The position numbers and the translations under genes are program-made. This document shows positions 7,801-17,237 of a stretch of 64,000 nt of DNA, in pieces (the stretch's first letter is position 1; each line of letters opens with the position of its first letter). A model generated the notes under the pieces. It made no database searches, was not told the DNA's origin, and saw nothing but the letters and a program-made list of their open reading frames with translations. This DNA is from Ereboglobus sp. (GTDB taxonomy: Bacteria; Verrucomicrobiota; Verrucomicrobiia; Opitutales; Opitutaceae), in assembly GCA_029974595.1 (NCBI GenBank), contig JARKRC010000011.1:1-64000 (forward strand), given 5' to 3'.

Positions 7801-10512
7801 GCGGGGCTGCATATTGGCGAAGGTGCCATCCGTCTCGTGCCACCAGCCGCAGGCTCTTACACCCTGTCAAACGAGCTGACCGGTTCCGGCATGCTGGACA
7901 TCCGCCTTTCCGGCATTTCGGGCACGCTCACGCTCGGCGCCGGCGCGGCTTCCGGTTTTGCCGGCACACTGGGCATACGCGACGCATCCTTCACGCTCGA
8001 TTCCGCCGCCGCCGCGCAACTCGCCAACGCCACCCTCGCCATCGGCGAAAATAGCTTTGTCAGCAAGGGCGCCGGCGCGATGTCCATGAGCGGGATCCAT
8101 TTCGACGGAGGCTTGTTCAAACTGGCCACGACCGCCGATTCGGTGGACGGCGTGCTCACAGTGGACACGCTCCACACTGGCGAGGCTGGCATGACGATCA
8201 CCATCATGATCGACCCCTCAATCCTCACGGTGAGCGGCACATTGCACAATCCCGCCCCGACTCCCGGCAATCTGTTCGACCAGGACGCGGCCTCGGGCGG
8301 ATTCAAGGCGGTTGACGCCGCCCACGTTGATGGCGCGGGCTCGTTCAAGCTCGTCGATTTGTCAGGCAATGCGATCGTCGGCAATCTTCCGGCTGTCATT
8401 ATGCAGGACGGCGCCCCAGTGGCCGACGGTGTCTATGGCTACATAGCTGGCGTCCAATCCGACGGCCTCCATGTCGGGATCGGGCTGCAATCCATCGAGG
8501 TGTTTTCAGGAAAACAACTCATCCTCAATCCCGACCAGGCCGCCGACAAAACCCTGTCCGCCGCGATCAGCGGCGCGGGCGGCGTGATCATCCAGACCAC
8601 TGGCACCGCCATCATCGCCGGGGCCAACACCTATACGGGAGCCACGCTAATCGCCTCGGGCGTCGCCCGGGCGGGAGCCAGGGACATCTTCAGGGACAGC
8701 GCCTCCGTGGACATCGCCGCGGGCGCGGTCTTTGACCTTGGCGGCCATGTCCAGAATATCAAACAGCTCACGGGAAGCGGGAAAGTGGAGCTTTCCAACG
8801 GCGAACTTATACTAAATACCGCATCCAATACCGCCCTCACCACGGCGCTGTCGGGCGTGGGCACGCTTACCAAGAACGGCTCGGGCACGCTCACCCTTTC
8901 CTCAGCCGATTCACGCGGCGCGCTCAGCATCACCAACGTGAACGCGGGGCGTCTCGTGGCACGCGGCAAGGAATCGCTCGGCACCAGCGGCACCATCAAC
9001 GTCGCTGCCAACGCCGCGCTCGAATTCAACGGAATAGTCAGCGGCACATACAGCCTTGCGATTCTGGCCAGCGCCGCGACGGTGGATGTGGTGGACAGCT
9101 CGATGGTGTTTCGCAACAGCGCGACCCGCATCCGCAATCTCAACCTCATCAACTCCACCGTCACCGCCGCCGGCAGTTTCAACGCCATCGGCAGCACGGG
9201 CGTGAGCGTCAACGTGGGGCCGAATTCTACGCTCAGCATCACCACCAACCCTGGCGCGACTCTCGCCATGAACGCGCTGAATGTGACCGTGGAACGCACG
9301 GGCCGGCTCCTGTTCGGCGCATTCGGCTCCATCAACCGCCTCAACCTCGGCGCCACCGGCTTGCTCACTCTGAAGGACGGATCGTCTGTCGGTTTCGCCG
9401 GCGTGGTCAGCGATGGCATCTATGAGGTTTTGCAGGCCGGCACGACCGTGTTCGAAAGCGAACTCGAGGCAATCAACGTCTATGCCGGCCCGAACAAAGG
9501 CGTCTCGCTCATCATGACTCCGGACGGCGACTTCGCCATCGCCAAGCTCACCACCGACCCGCGTAAGGACATCCTCATGACCTTTGACGCTATGAGCGCC
9601 GCCATGAGCACCATTTACAGCCGGATCAGCGAAAGCTTCCTGCTCCCGTTTTCCGCCGAGGCTGCGCGGAATGCCCCGCGCGACAGTCTCTGGCTGAAAG
9701 GCCTCGCCACCTTCGCCGAATACGACGACACCTCCGAGCAATACGGCCACTCCGAAAACACCTACGGCTTCATCGTCGGCTACGACAGGCTCAGCCGCAA
9801 CCATCGGGGCATGGTCGGGCTCTACGGCGGTTTTGCCAACAGCAAGATCGACTCCGTGGGAACGCAGTCCAAGGCCGACGCCGACCAGCAGTTCCTCGGT
9901 GTTTATGGCGCGGCCAAATGGGGCAAATTCTACACCGGGGCCGACATCGCCGCCGGTTGGTCGCAATCCAACAACACCCGCGCGCTCGGCTTCGATCCCG
10001 GCGGCTCCGCCACCAGTGGCGCCAGCGACGCCATGTGGTATGGCGCCAGTGTTGAGTTTGGTTATCTCTTCACTCCCTCGAAAACATTCACCCTGAAACC
10101 CTCCGCCGGGCTGCACTACATGAATGTGGCCTTCGACGCCTACCGCGAATACGGCGCCTCCGCCGTGCAGTATCCCGACATCACCCAGGATATCCTCCAA
10201 AGCATCGTCGCGTTGCAGGGAAGCTGGAAGTTCAAGACTCCGTGGGGTTGGCCCGCGCTCTTCGACCTGAGCTATGGATGGCGGCAAAACCTTGCCCAAG
10301 CCGACGACGAGATCATCATCTTCTTCGTCGAGCGCCCCGACCTGCCCCAAACCGTTCGCAGCGGCGGCTACTCGCGCGGCGGCCAGATGGTCGGTCTCGG
10401 CCTGCGCCTCGCCGCCGGCAGGATGACAACCCTCGGCATCACCTACGACTACGAAACCGCCGCCGGACGCAACCGCCACACACTCACCGGCAGCATCCGC
10501 TTCTCTTGGTAG
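4843..10512 (+). CDS. Giant autotransporter with beta-strand passenger repeats (copy 1)
   Basis: An 1889-residue type V secretion protein. A signal sequence within residues 1-42 (long n-region, core CLAIIMAFFIVPHLAG) precedes a conserved N-terminal block (YWDPQGTHSS...GGSGAWNST). A long beta-helical passenger carries autotransporter-associated repeats such as GSGNLTKLGTKTLVLAAANT near residue 410, with further copies near 865, 1240 and 1340. The C-terminal beta-barrel spans about 1614-1889 and ends SIRFSW, a typical Phe-x-Trp barrel terminus. The product is probably displayed on or released from the cell surface. An AT-rich stretch (4826-4841) lies immediately before the ATG. It is followed after 68 bp by a paralogue of the same design. 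The function of the passenger is unknown. Confidence 0.93.
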   Translation: MKKEILHIYERAMKLRCRIINPCLAIIMAFFIVPHLAGQLPTETVYWDPQGTHSSDTGGSGAWNSTDAFWWNGTSPEAWVPGVSTAKYVEMIFGAAGQASPYTVTIDFADLRWPNGTSSTVVYATKLRFQGDYIVQSGLAGGTVIGSGDGSAGYYNYLDLVSVPGSTVTFGGNGNPITLNSYGNNSTNPSLNFYGGGTFVIEAAARLSQGQVNGRITIGGTSEAPTAMFMKLGSSATGSRIFVNNGVLNVDGAYITLANSLNTANRSTIQIGATAAASATNRPSVFNLNSGTVIANPTWTAADRNSGVLFGHATTNGYSGGTFNLNGGLLVTTDIMVSATANAAVTALFVFNGGTLSVSGNATQSHLNDFIYGFKTAANNAVIIKEGGAFIDTSNIAASTNGVAVIPSIMGGSGNLTKLGTKTLVLAAANTYTGTTIVNGGTLVAGVSDAFAASAALDIGAGAVFDAGATTQTVRNLSGAGALVVAASGKVVSVNEEDSIFAGKFSGAGAFEKTGSGMLTLDGDNSATETTITFSEGTLLLGANGKLAGAVNVGAGMTFGGQGAAGNASAVTLASGAHLRVGSFRATTSEVLSLGSLSLAAGSVIDFTMASGNINTRIGLASAPVLAGGAQASGITLNFERLASGTYTLGNIAALNGASILINGDAAGPRQTAALRVDGSDLVLDAAFSAAERITWTGGASAAWNRTGTNWKVSGGSTPITFADGDSMTFDSVSDAADKRDITIAGTYMRVADMTVTGNGNYSFSGAALVGEANPDLASTQGRLLMQGTGTLTLANSGVNEFAGGIELQSGAIRAVSAGALASNNINVTDNAALILDAAVLDASGAIAIAAGKTLTLDATATTEATLSGNIAGGNLTKTGDGLVILAAANTHAATTLAGGTLAVAHAGALGSGVITAGASASSVPVLRIDLANHTVNNALDLGANFIAVDTLSNNTTWAGAITGSGTLGKFGSGTLYINGSMLAATAGLHIGEGAIRLVPPAAGSYTLSNELTGSGMLDIRLSGISGTLTLGAGAASGFAGTLGIRDASFTLDSAAAAQLANATLAIGENSFVSKGAGAMSMSGIHFDGGLFKLATTADSVDGVLTVDTLHTGEAGMTITIMIDPSILTVSGTLHNPAPTPGNLFDQDAASGGFKAVDAAHVDGAGSFKLVDLSGNAIVGNLPAVIMQDGAPVADGVYGYIAGVQSDGLHVGIGLQSIEVFSGKQLILNPDQAADKTLSAAISGAGGVIIQTTGTAIIAGANTYTGATLIASGVARAGARDIFRDSASVDIAAGAVFDLGGHVQNIKQLTGSGKVELSNGELILNTASNTALTTALSGVGTLTKNGSGTLTLSSADSRGALSITNVNAGRLVARGKESLGTSGTINVAANAALEFNGIVSGTYSLAILASAATVDVVDSSMVFRNSATRIRNLNLINSTVTAAGSFNAIGSTGVSVNVGPNSTLSITTNPGATLAMNALNVTVERTGRLLFGAFGSINRLNLGATGLLTLKDGSSVGFAGVVSDGIYEVLQAGTTVFESELEAINVYAGPNKGVSLIMTPDGDFAIAKLTTDPRKDILMTFDAMSAAMSTIYSRISESFLLPFSAEAARNAPRDSLWLKGLATFAEYDDTSEQYGHSENTYGFIVGYDRLSRNHRGMVGLYGGFANSKIDSVGTQSKADADQQFLGVYGAAKWGKFYTGADIAAGWSQSNNTRALGFDPGGSATSGASDAMWYGASVEFGYLFTPSKTFTLKPSAGLHYMNVAFDAYREYGASAVQYPDITQDILQSIVALQGSWKFKTPWGWPALFDLSYGWRQNLAQADDEIIIFFVERPDLPQTVRSGGYSRGGQMVGLGLRLAAGRMTTLGITYDYETAAGRNRHTLTGSIRFSW

Positions 10513-10580
10513 GCCGCGCCGCGACAGCGCCATTTTTATACAACCACAGAACGACAATCACAAGTCAACCCGCACATCCT

Positions 10581-13500
10581 ATGAAAACACCAATTATCAA
10601 TACCTCCGCCAAGCGTCCGCGTCTGTTGGCCGCCGTGCTGCTAGTCGCGACGACACTGGCGCTGCCCGCCGCGCCGCTGGGAAAACTTTATTGGGATCCG
10701 CTGGGCACCAGCTCCACGAATGCCGGCGGCGCGGGCACGTGGGACGATTCCACCGCGAACTGGTGGACAGGGTCGGCGCCCTACACATGGATTCCAGGCA
10801 CTGCCGGCTCGGTTGCCACCTATACCGATTTGTATTTTGGCGGCACCGCGGGCGGCGCGCCTTATATGATTTCCCTTGCGCTCGACAGCATTCAGGCGCC
10901 GTCGATATCGAGCACCGATCTATATTATTTCACATTCAATTTTTCCGGAAATTATATAATACAATCCACCCATGCCGCGGGCACGATACTCGGAATCACC
11001 GGCGGAAAATACGCTTACGTTACCATGCTGGCCACCCCGGGGAGCACCGTGACTTTCAACAGCCCTGTAAACCGCATCACGATTACAAGCGATGGCAACA
11101 ACTCGACCAACCCGTCGGTAAGGTTCGCGGGCGGCGGCACCTTCGACTTCATGGGCAATGCGACCATCTCCAACACCGACAAGAACGGTCGCGTCACCGT
11201 CGGCAACATCGCCGACGCGTCCATAACCACGCTCAACTTGATCGGTTCGTCGGTGGAAATGAGCGCCAGCCGCCTGTGGCTGGACAAAGCGGTCGTGAAT
11301 GTTGACGGAGCGGTGCTGAACCTGGACAAGAATGACACCAACAGCGATGCCGCCGGCATCCGCTCGGCGTTGCATATTGGCGGGATGGCGGCGGCCGGCG
11401 GAGCGCCGTCAATCTTCAACCTGAACAGCGGAACTGTCCGGGCGATCGGCACCACCGGCACCGCCCGCGGTGTCATGTTTGGCTATGCCGCCAACTCACC
11501 CGGCGGTACGATCAACCTCAACGGCGGCGTGCTCGCCGCAACCAGCATTCAAGTCTCCCCAAGCGCCAACGCAAACACCACTGCGGTTTTCGTGTTCAAC
11601 GGCGGCACACTCGCCGCGCTGGCCGAGGGCATCACGGATAGCGTCGCGATGTATGACAACCAGTATCACCTCGGCGGCTTCATCTCCGGGTTCGCCAACA
11701 CCGAGCGAAGCAAAGTGGTGATCGAGACAGGCGGCGCCTTTATCGACACCGGCGCGATCGGCGGGCGCACCGCCACCATCGCATCGGTCATCAGCGGCTC
11801 CGGCAATCTCACGAAACTCGGCACCGACACCCTGCGTTTCTCCGCTGCATCCACCTACACCGGCACGACCTTCGTCAACGGCGGCACGCTCACGGCAAGT
11901 GTGAATAACGCCTTCGCCGCAAGCGCGGCGCTGAACATAGGCGCGGGCGGCGTGTTCGACGCCGGCGCGACCACCCAGACCATCCGCAACCTTTCCGGCG
12001 CGGGCACGCTTGCAAACGGGACTGGCCAGATAAATGCCTTCAACGACACCGGCGAGACGAGCACGTTTGCCGGAACCTTCGCGCTTGGCACTGGCGGCTT
12101 TGCCAAGACCGGAGCCGGCACTCTGGTTCTCACCACGGACAACACGGCAAACACCCGCGCAATCACCGTTTCCGCTGGCAGGCTTCTGCTCGGCAACACT
12201 GCCAGCGCCAAGCTCGGCGGCCTCGTCACCGTGGAAAGCGGCGCGATTTTCGGCGGCCTCGGCACGGCCACCGGCACCGTCGCGCTCAACTCCGGCGGCA
12301 TCCTCCAGTCCGGCACCGTCGCGGCTGGCGCGCTTTCCGTCAACACCCTCCAACTCAACGCTGGCTCGATCCTCGGCTTCAACATCGACACCGGCAACGC
12401 CAGCACCAGCCTCAACGTCACCAACCCTATCGCGTTCCTTTCCGGCGCCACCGCCGCCGACATCACCATCAATCTCAGCGCCCTCATCAACGGCACCTAC
12501 AACTTGGGCAACATCATCTCGCTGGAAAATGCCGTCGTCAAATACGACGGCATGACCTTAGGCGGGGGACGCCAGATCGCGAACTTGGATGTCATCGGCG
12601 GCTCCACGCTCCAGCTCACACTCGACGTCGGCACGAGCCTCAGGGTCATCTGGACGGGATTGACCGACGGAAACTGGAACCTCTCCGGCACCAATTGGAA
12701 AAAAGCAAGCGACTCCGGCGCCATTCCCTTCATCCTCGGCGACACGGTCGTCTTTGACGACTCGCTCACGACCAACCGGCGCGACATCATGCTCGCTGCC
12801 GCCATCACTGTCTCAGACATGATTGTCAGCGGCACCGGCAATTACTCCTTTAGCGAATATTCCATCACCGCGGACGCAGCCAGCGTCATGGGAACCGCCC
12901 TCACCGGCGCCACCGGCAAGCTCGTCATGGAAGGCACCGGCACGCTCACACTCGCGCCCGACGGCACGAACGATTTCAAGGGCGGCATCGAGCTTCAAAG
13001 CGGCGTGCTCGTGGCCGCCTCCTCGGGCGCGCTCGGCTCCGCCAGCATTACTGGCAGCGGCACCCTTGCCAAAACCGGCACGGACACCCTCGCCATCGCA
13101 ACCGACAAACTCGCCACCACTATCGCCCTCAAAATCTACGAAGGCACCCTGAGCCTCTCGAAACCAACCTCCGGCGCCTACACCTTCGCCAATCAACTCA
13201 CTGGCAACGGCACGCTCGCCATCAAGCTCACCGGCACCGCCGATGTCCTCTCGCTCGGCGCCGGCTCGACCAACGGCTTCGCCGGCATCCTCGCCATCGA
13301 GGACGCCTCCTTCACGCTCAACACCGCCTCCGCCGCCCAACTCGCCGCCGCGACCCTCGGTGTTGGCGCGGGCAGCCTCATCAGCAAAACCGCCGGCGAC
13401 ATGACTATCGGCGGGCTTGCCCTCGACGGCGGCACGCTCCAACTCGCCACCGACGGACTCTTGCCCGACGGCATCCTCACCGTGGGCGCGCTCAACACCG

Positions 13501-15851
13501 GCGACGCGGGCACGGTGACCGACGTCATTATGGATTTGGGCGCCGATGGCGGTCTCACGCAGTTCAATCCGGCGGTTCCTCCCTCCACCAACATCCTCGA
13601 CCACGACAACGGCAGCGCCACAGGCGAGCTGGTCATCGCGGTTACCGGCGCCATCACCGGCGCGGGCACGCTCAGGCTCACCGGCACAGACGGCAATCCC
13701 GCCGCCAGCTCCATCACCTCGGTGATCGAGCAATACGTTCCCGGCAGCACGATCATCAAGGAAAACGTCGCCGACGCCACCTACGGCATCGCGCTGGTCA
13801 CTGGTTCCGACGGCGTTTACCTCGGCAGCGCGCTCACTGGTATCTCCGTTCGCGATGGCAAGCAGCTCATTCTCGATAACTCCGCCCCCGGCGTGGACAA
13901 TGTCTTCACCGTCGGTATCAGCGGCCCGGGAGGCCTGCTGGTTCAGGCCAGCGGCACCATCATCCTCTCCGGCAGCAACTCATACACAGGGATCACCACG
14001 CTTGCGACGGGCGTCACCCGCGCGGCCCGCGCCGACATTTTCAAGGACAGCGCATCCGTCCAGATCGATAGCGGCGCGACATTTGAGACCGGTGGCAACG
14101 CCCAGACACTTCGCAATCTCTCCGGCGGCGGCACGGTCGATCTCGGCGGCGCGAATCTCACGCTGGCGGCAGCGGATGCATCCGCGACCGAGTTTTCCGG
14201 CGCGCTCACCGGTGCCGGCAACATCACGAAAATTGGCAGCGGCACACTCACGCTCTCCGGCATCAGCACGCGCGGCACCGGAACCACCTCCATCAACGAC
14301 GGACGCTTGATCGTGAAAAACAATTTCTCCGCGCTTGGCTCGGGCGCGGTCAATTTCACGTCGCCCACGGCGTCACTGGAATTCAACAACATCACCACTG
14401 GAACCTTCGACCTCGCCGTCACCGGCGGCGGCATCGTGGCAATCCGCGACAGCGATTTCATCTTCGGCAACACCGCCAACCGCTTGTCCGAGTTTCATCT
14501 CATCAACTCCACCGTGCTGCCGACCGCGAGCATCCATGCCCTCGGCAGCACCACCTCGCATGTGTATATTGATCCCACGTCCGCATTGTATGTCTCCTAC
14601 GCGCACGGCACGCACACCAACCCGCTTCGCATCGCGAACATGACCGTGGCCCCGGGCGGAAGATTGCTCTACGGACTCAACGCAGCCGTGACCAAGATCG
14701 ACCTCGGCGGCGGCGTGCTCACGCTTGAGGACGGCGCGGTGCTCGGTTTCGCCGGGCGCGTGCCCGACGGCATCTACGACCTCATCGAGGATGGCACCGG
14801 CACCGTCCTCCGCCAGGGCGCCATCGTCCTCGACAAAGGCCCGAACAAAATGGTCCAGTGGCGCGCGACCGACAACGACGACATCGAACTCATCACCCTC
14901 TCCTACGACCCCTCCATCCAGGTTTCCATGACCTTCGACGCAATGATGGCAGCGATGTCCGCCATCCAAAATCGCGTGAGCGCGAACTTCCTGCTCCCGC
15001 TCGTCGAGGCGCATCGCGCATCCAAGATCAACGGACTCTGGATGAGCGGCTTCTCCTCCTCGGCCAACTACAAGGAGACAGACAACCAATACGGACACTC
15101 CGAGGACACCCTCGGCATGGTTGTCGGGTTCGACGCGCTATCCAAAAACCGCAAATACATGATGGGCGTTTACGGCGGTTTTGCCGGCAGTACGCTGGAC
15201 ACCGACGCCAACGCCAGGAGCGACTCCGACCAGCAATTTGCCGGCCTCTACGGCGCCGCCAAGTGGGGCAAATTCTACCTCGGCATCGACGGCATGGCCG
15301 GATGGTCGAAGTCCTCCATCACCCGCCATCAATCCGACGGCGGCATCAGCGACGGCACCAGCAAAGTCAACTACTTCGGCGGCGGCGTTGAAGCCGGCTA
15401 TGTCTTCCAGCCCTTCCAGGCCATCACCCTCAAACCGTCCGCCGGCCTGCAATACCTGAACGCCGAATTCGGCAGCTACAAGGAGCGCGGTGACAGCGCG
15501 ATCGCCTATCCGGACATCGACCGGGACCTCCTGCAAAGCTGCGTCTCGATGCAGCTCAGTTGGAAATTTTCCACGCCCTGGGGCCAGCCCTGCGTTGTCG
15601 ACCTCGGCTATGCGTGGCGCCAGAACATCTCCGAAAAATCCGACGATGTCACCGTGCGCTTCGTTTCCGACACGACCCAGGCGCCCTACACGATCCGCGC
15701 CGGCAACTATGTTCGCGGCAGTCGCGTTGTCAGCGGTGGCCTTCGCTGCATCGTGAACAGCTCGCTCTCATTCGGAATTGGTTACGAATTCGAAGTCGCC
15801 AGCCACCGCAGCCGCCACACCGCGCACGGCACCGTGCGCTACGCGTGGTAA
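10581..15851 (+). CDS. Giant autotransporter with beta-strand passenger repeats (copy 2)
   Basis: A 1756-residue paralogue of the preceding gene. The ATG at 10581 gives a clean signal peptide (core LLAAVLLVATTLALPAAP), while the longer open frame upstream overlaps the previous gene and is not credible. It has the same N-terminal block (YWDPLGTSSTNAGGAGTW), passenger repeats of the GSGNLTKLGTDTLRFSAAST type, and a C-terminal barrel from about residue 1483 ending TVRYAW. Alignment by eye shows N-terminal and barrel regions clearly related to copy 1, with more divergence and a shorter central passenger. Tandem placement suggests duplication. It is probably a surface adhesin or a scaffold for polymer handling, which is inference only. 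Confidence 0.93.
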   Translation: MKTPIINTSAKRPRLLAAVLLVATTLALPAAPLGKLYWDPLGTSSTNAGGAGTWDDSTANWWTGSAPYTWIPGTAGSVATYTDLYFGGTAGGAPYMISLALDSIQAPSISSTDLYYFTFNFSGNYIIQSTHAAGTILGITGGKYAYVTMLATPGSTVTFNSPVNRITITSDGNNSTNPSVRFAGGGTFDFMGNATISNTDKNGRVTVGNIADASITTLNLIGSSVEMSASRLWLDKAVVNVDGAVLNLDKNDTNSDAAGIRSALHIGGMAAAGGAPSIFNLNSGTVRAIGTTGTARGVMFGYAANSPGGTINLNGGVLAATSIQVSPSANANTTAVFVFNGGTLAALAEGITDSVAMYDNQYHLGGFISGFANTERSKVVIETGGAFIDTGAIGGRTATIASVISGSGNLTKLGTDTLRFSAASTYTGTTFVNGGTLTASVNNAFAASAALNIGAGGVFDAGATTQTIRNLSGAGTLANGTGQINAFNDTGETSTFAGTFALGTGGFAKTGAGTLVLTTDNTANTRAITVSAGRLLLGNTASAKLGGLVTVESGAIFGGLGTATGTVALNSGGILQSGTVAAGALSVNTLQLNAGSILGFNIDTGNASTSLNVTNPIAFLSGATAADITINLSALINGTYNLGNIISLENAVVKYDGMTLGGGRQIANLDVIGGSTLQLTLDVGTSLRVIWTGLTDGNWNLSGTNWKKASDSGAIPFILGDTVVFDDSLTTNRRDIMLAAAITVSDMIVSGTGNYSFSEYSITADAASVMGTALTGATGKLVMEGTGTLTLAPDGTNDFKGGIELQSGVLVAASSGALGSASITGSGTLAKTGTDTLAIATDKLATTIALKIYEGTLSLSKPTSGAYTFANQLTGNGTLAIKLTGTADVLSLGAGSTNGFAGILAIEDASFTLNTASAAQLAAATLGVGAGSLISKTAGDMTIGGLALDGGTLQLATDGLLPDGILTVGALNTGDAGTVTDVIMDLGADGGLTQFNPAVPPSTNILDHDNGSATGELVIAVTGAITGAGTLRLTGTDGNPAASSITSVIEQYVPGSTIIKENVADATYGIALVTGSDGVYLGSALTGISVRDGKQLILDNSAPGVDNVFTVGISGPGGLLVQASGTIILSGSNSYTGITTLATGVTRAARADIFKDSASVQIDSGATFETGGNAQTLRNLSGGGTVDLGGANLTLAAADASATEFSGALTGAGNITKIGSGTLTLSGISTRGTGTTSINDGRLIVKNNFSALGSGAVNFTSPTASLEFNNITTGTFDLAVTGGGIVAIRDSDFIFGNTANRLSEFHLINSTVLPTASIHALGSTTSHVYIDPTSALYVSYAHGTHTNPLRIANMTVAPGGRLLYGLNAAVTKIDLGGGVLTLEDGAVLGFAGRVPDGIYDLIEDGTGTVLRQGAIVLDKGPNKMVQWRATDNDDIELITLSYDPSIQVSMTFDAMMAAMSAIQNRVSANFLLPLVEAHRASKINGLWMSGFSSSANYKETDNQYGHSEDTLGMVVGFDALSKNRKYMMGVYGGFAGSTLDTDANARSDSDQQFAGLYGAAKWGKFYLGIDGMAGWSKSSITRHQSDGGISDGTSKVNYFGGGVEAGYVFQPFQAITLKPSAGLQYLNAEFGSYKERGDSAIAYPDIDRDLLQSCVSMQLSWKFSTPWGQPCVVDLGYAWRQNISEKSDDVTVRFVSDTTQAPYTIRAGNYVRGSRVVSGGLRCIVNSSLSFGIGYEFEVASHRSRHTAHGTVRYAW

Positions 15852-15900
15852 TATATTCGGAAAAAAGAAAACCACGGATGAACACAGAAAGCCTCCTTTC

Positions 15901-17211
15901 ATGAAAATCCTGCGCCGCCCAGCCTGTATCATTTTTTGCCTCGCGAGCCTTCTCTCCACCGTCTCCGCCGGGCCGATTCGCCCGCTGGCGAATGATTTTG
16001 TCGTAGTGGGCGAATCCGACGCCCCCCTGACCACGCCGCTCTATTCCCCGACCATCCTGCGGCTGGACTCGGGGCGCCTGGTCGCCGCCTATACAATATG
16101 GCACCCGGGCAAAAAACCGAGTTGCTCGGTCCTGCTCACGTCCGACGACGGCGGGCGCTCGTGGAAACAGCGTGCTGAACTGTCCAGTTCGCAGGGGCGC
16201 GTTTTCAAGGCGGGGCGGTCGCTATATTATCTGGCGACCGGCGCCGGCCTGCCCATTTCACGCTCCAATGACGACGGCGAGACATGGTCGGCCCCGGTGA
16301 ATATCACCGGGAAAGAGCTGGTCTGGCAGCAGACCCCGGCGAATGTCTGGCACGCGAAGGGCAATGTCTATATAGCCTACGAGATAAAGGGCCGGACTAT
16401 AAATGCCTGGGCAGCCTCCGAAAAGGCGCTCGTGCTCTTGCGCGCCCCGGAAAAATCAGACCTCACCAAACCGCAAAACTGGACCATCTCCAGCCGCCTG
16501 ACCTTTGCCGATGTGCTGCCGGGCGTGCGCGAAAACAACCCGCAGACAGATTATTTTGGGATCCCATTTTATCCACAGAGTTATCCCAACCGGCGGCCAA
16601 TCGCGCCGAGGCGCAGCTTTTCACCCATCGGCTGGGTCGAGCCGGGGGTCGTGCAAATCCTCGACCCCGATCATTACTGGTATGACCCGTCAGGCCGTAC
16701 CTTTCACATCATCGCCCGCGCCCACACTGGCGGCACGGGATTCGCGTGTCTGGCCAAGGTCGTGGAGAACGACGATGGCACCATGACCATGTCGTTGCAG
16801 GACGCTCCCTCGGGCAAGCGCATGCTCTTCCTGCCCGTGCCCGGCGGGCAGATGCGTTTCCATATTCTCTACGACGCCAAGACCAAACTCTACTGGCTGC
16901 TCGGCACACAGGCCACCGATTCGATGCGCCGCGCCGACAGACTTCCGCCCGACCGCTTCGATCTCGCTTTCAACGAACGCCAGCGCCTGGTGCTGCACTT
17001 TTCAAAAAACCTCGTTGACTGGTGCTTCGCCGGACTGGTCGCCACCTCGGGCGAAAATGGAAAGACCTCGCGCCACTACGCCAGCATGGACATCGACGGC
17101 GACGATCTTGTCATTCTTTCCCGCAGTGGCGACGAACGCGCCAAGAGTGCCCACAACGGAAACATCATCACCTTCCACCGCGTGAAGAACTTCCGCGACC
17201 TTGTATATTGA
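15901..17211 (+). CDS. Secreted BNR/Asp-box protein, paralogue A (sialidase-like fold)
   Basis: A 436-residue secreted protein starting at ATG 15901, where a signal peptide begins (MKILRRPACIIFCLASLLST, cleavage near SAG). Two Asp-box motifs are visible: LTSDDGGRSW near residue 80 and SNDDGETW near 120. The C-terminal part (GQMRFHILYDAKTKLYWLLG to TFHRVKNFRDLVY) is shared with the proteins at 17238 and 28060. The fold is that of six-bladed sialidases. However, the region that should hold the FRIP arginine reads LYSPTILRLDSGRLVAAY, so true sialidase activity is doubtful. It may be a hydrolase of another glycan or a binding protein. The gene sits 26 bp before its paralogue. Confidence 0.85.
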   Translation: MKILRRPACIIFCLASLLSTVSAGPIRPLANDFVVVGESDAPLTTPLYSPTILRLDSGRLVAAYTIWHPGKKPSCSVLLTSDDGGRSWKQRAELSSSQGRVFKAGRSLYYLATGAGLPISRSNDDGETWSAPVNITGKELVWQQTPANVWHAKGNVYIAYEIKGRTINAWAASEKALVLLRAPEKSDLTKPQNWTISSRLTFADVLPGVRENNPQTDYFGIPFYPQSYPNRRPIAPRRSFSPIGWVEPGVVQILDPDHYWYDPSGRTFHIIARAHTGGTGFACLAKVVENDDGTMTMSLQDAPSGKRMLFLPVPGGQMRFHILYDAKTKLYWLLGTQATDSMRRADRLPPDRFDLAFNERQRLVLHFSKNLVDWCFAGLVATSGENGKTSRHYASMDIDGDDLVILSRSGDERAKSAHNGNIITFHRVKNFRDLVY

Positions 17212-17237
17212 ATAATATTAATAACTCTTGGAAAATC

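Noticed and set aside
8911-10557. 548-residue open frame on the minus strand
   Set aside because: It is the antisense of the autotransporter barrel region. The protein is low-complexity and resembles nothing, and the plus frame has clear domains. High GC content produces such frames.
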